DNA of 24,911 nucleotides from a virus, in IMG/VR virus record IMGVR_UViG_3300034694_000060, positions 1-24,911 of that record, one strand, 5' to 3'. Under the pieces are notes generated by a model. The model had not been told where the DNA came from. It was given only the letters and a program-made list of their open reading frames with translations, and did not search any database. This document shows, piece by piece, positions 24,472 to 24,911 of the stretch; within the stretch, counting starts at the first letter, position 1; the number at the start of each line of letters is the position of its first letter. The position numbers were made by a program, and so were the translations under genes.

Positions 24472-24572
24472 ACACACACCGTGGGAAGCAAACCCCCTGC
24501 TGGGGGCAATCATCCAGCGAAGCTGGTATACGTTATGTTATAACATTACAATTACACACGGATGTGGGAGGC
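24472..24572. repeat. Two diverged copies of an ACACAC...GTGGGA-R-GC element
   Basis: The first copy is 24472-24489 and the second 24554-24572; GTGGGA begins at 24481 and at 24564, 83 bases apart. Each copy is followed within 6 to 10 bases by a short hairpin (CCCCC/GGGGG and AATCC/GGATT). Confidence 0.4.
24493..24526. other. Pair of GC-rich mini-hairpins, one with a GCGAAGC core
   Basis: CCCCC (24493-24497) pairs with GGGGG (24502-24506) over TGCT. CCAGC (24514-24518) pairs with GCTGG (24522-24526) over GAA, so its top is GCGAAGC (24517-24523), the sequence known to form an unusually stable DNA mini-hairpin. They are the most GC-rich part of an AT-rich region. No U-tract follows on either strand. 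Confidence 0.6.
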
Positions 24573-24599
24573 CTAGCAATCCTAAAGGATTACCAGCCT
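24569..24599. other. Compound hairpin AGGC...AATCC-TAAA-GGATT...GCCT
   Basis: An inner stem AATCC (24578-24582) with GGATT (24587-24591) and an outer stem AGGC (24569-24572) with GCCT (24596-24599), separated by small internal loops. There is no poly-U after it. Confidence 0.45.
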
Positions 24600-24911
24600 A
24601 AGTAACTGTTATGTATATAGTTAAGCCATGTTGCAAGCCTCATGTCTTACACTTATCAGTGATGTGATTGTTACTCTTCTATATATATGTATTTATATAG
24701 CTATTCTTTCTATCATTCAAACTTATAGATAATGCTGTTTACTATTTGTACAGTGGTCTAATCTCTTTCAAGGAATAGTAAGGCTAGGGTTTAAGTATTA
24801 TGCTCTTAGAATGGCTTATAGGAAGTTTTATGAGTATTGTATGTTTATACATATGTACAAATTAATTGTTGACTCCTCTTCTTATTCTATGATATGCGCA
24901 TACGCGGTTCA

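Larger units (their letters stand above)
24138..24911. other. Structured 774-base region without a supported gene
   Basis: No open frame here has a convincing start, ribosome site and protein-like composition on either strand. The stretch is AT-rich at its flanks and holds a series of small perfect inverted repeats, listed separately. It includes a candidate minus-strand promoter and perhaps the leader of the late operon. The right part (24600-24911) contains short palindromes (TACATATGTA near 24850, TATGCGCATA near 24894) and an AT-rich hairpin with CTATATA (24680s) and TATATAG (about 24700). It could be a transcription divergence point, a replication origin or a genome end. Confidence 0.6.

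Noticed and set aside
24383-24601. 72-codon plus-strand frame in the gene-free region
   Set aside because: It needs a GTG start with no Shine-Dalgarno, runs through several perfect hairpins and has no recognisable protein pattern. RNA or DNA structure explains the region better.
24800-24865. 21-codon plus-strand frame coding a hydrophobic peptide (MLLEWLIGSFMSIV...)
   Set aside because: It could be a tiny membrane peptide, but its only purine-rich sequence is too far upstream, and it is too short to support without homologues.
24858-24911. tRNA gene running off the right edge, suggested by the ending CGCGGTTCA
   Set aside because: The bases before it do not form an anticodon stem of the right length and position, so the TTCA match is likely chance.
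1-24911. Direct terminal repeats, CRISPR array, insertion sequence, integrase or attachment site
   Set aside because: No shared sequence was seen between the window ends, no regularly spaced repeats and no transposase, recombinase or repressor. Nothing here supports lysogeny or mobility beyond the phage itself.

Overview
The window is a long, AT-rich block of late genes from a double-stranded DNA bacteriophage with a short, non-contractile tail (podovirus morphology). All 21 genes supported here lie on the minus strand. They are packed with overlaps of 1 to 16 bases or gaps of usually under 30 bases, as in one co-transcribed virion-and-packaging operon. The virion plan is T7-like: connector, scaffold, capsid, tail tube adaptor, nozzle, a gp13-like protein, a gp14-like protein and giant ejection proteins. 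The sequence does not identify the host. The AT-rich composition and the style of the terminase, capsid and fibre proteins suggest a marine bacterium and a VpV262/SIO1-like (Zobellviridae-type) lineage, but that placement is inference.

In transcription order (right to left), an untranslated and strongly structured region (24138-24911) carries a candidate sigma70-type promoter facing the operon. A 3TM holin comes first (TTG start). Three receptor-binding or depolymerase-type tail proteins follow, with a small gene of unknown role between the second and third. Next come the small terminase, a membrane-anchored coiled-coil protein in the place of the T7 i-spanin, the large terminase and the portal. 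The head cluster holds a small unknown, an FmdB-type zinc ribbon, a small basic protein, the scaffold and the major capsid protein. A hairpin that may be a terminator or processing site closes it.

The tail and ejection cluster comprises a gp11-like adaptor, a 99-residue protein with a possible HeH-like end, and a nozzle (gp12-like) protein encoded as two separate polypeptides. These are followed by the gp13-like and gp14-like proteins, an 1807-residue ejection protein, and the start of another ejection protein that runs off the left edge.

The order is a rearrangement of T7: holin and fibres and the terminase module sit directly upstream of the portal instead of at the far end of the late region. 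The proteins work together as follows: terminase packages DNA through the portal into a scaffolded procapsid; adaptor and nozzle close the head; the internal proteins form the ejection conduit; fibres and spikes bind the host; and the holin opens the inner membrane at lysis. No endolysin, o-spanin, RNA polymerase or DNA replication gene was found here. The most notable points are the in-frame split of the nozzle gene by four stop codons, the shared N-terminal anchor on two otherwise unrelated receptor-binding proteins, and the array of small hairpins at the right end.
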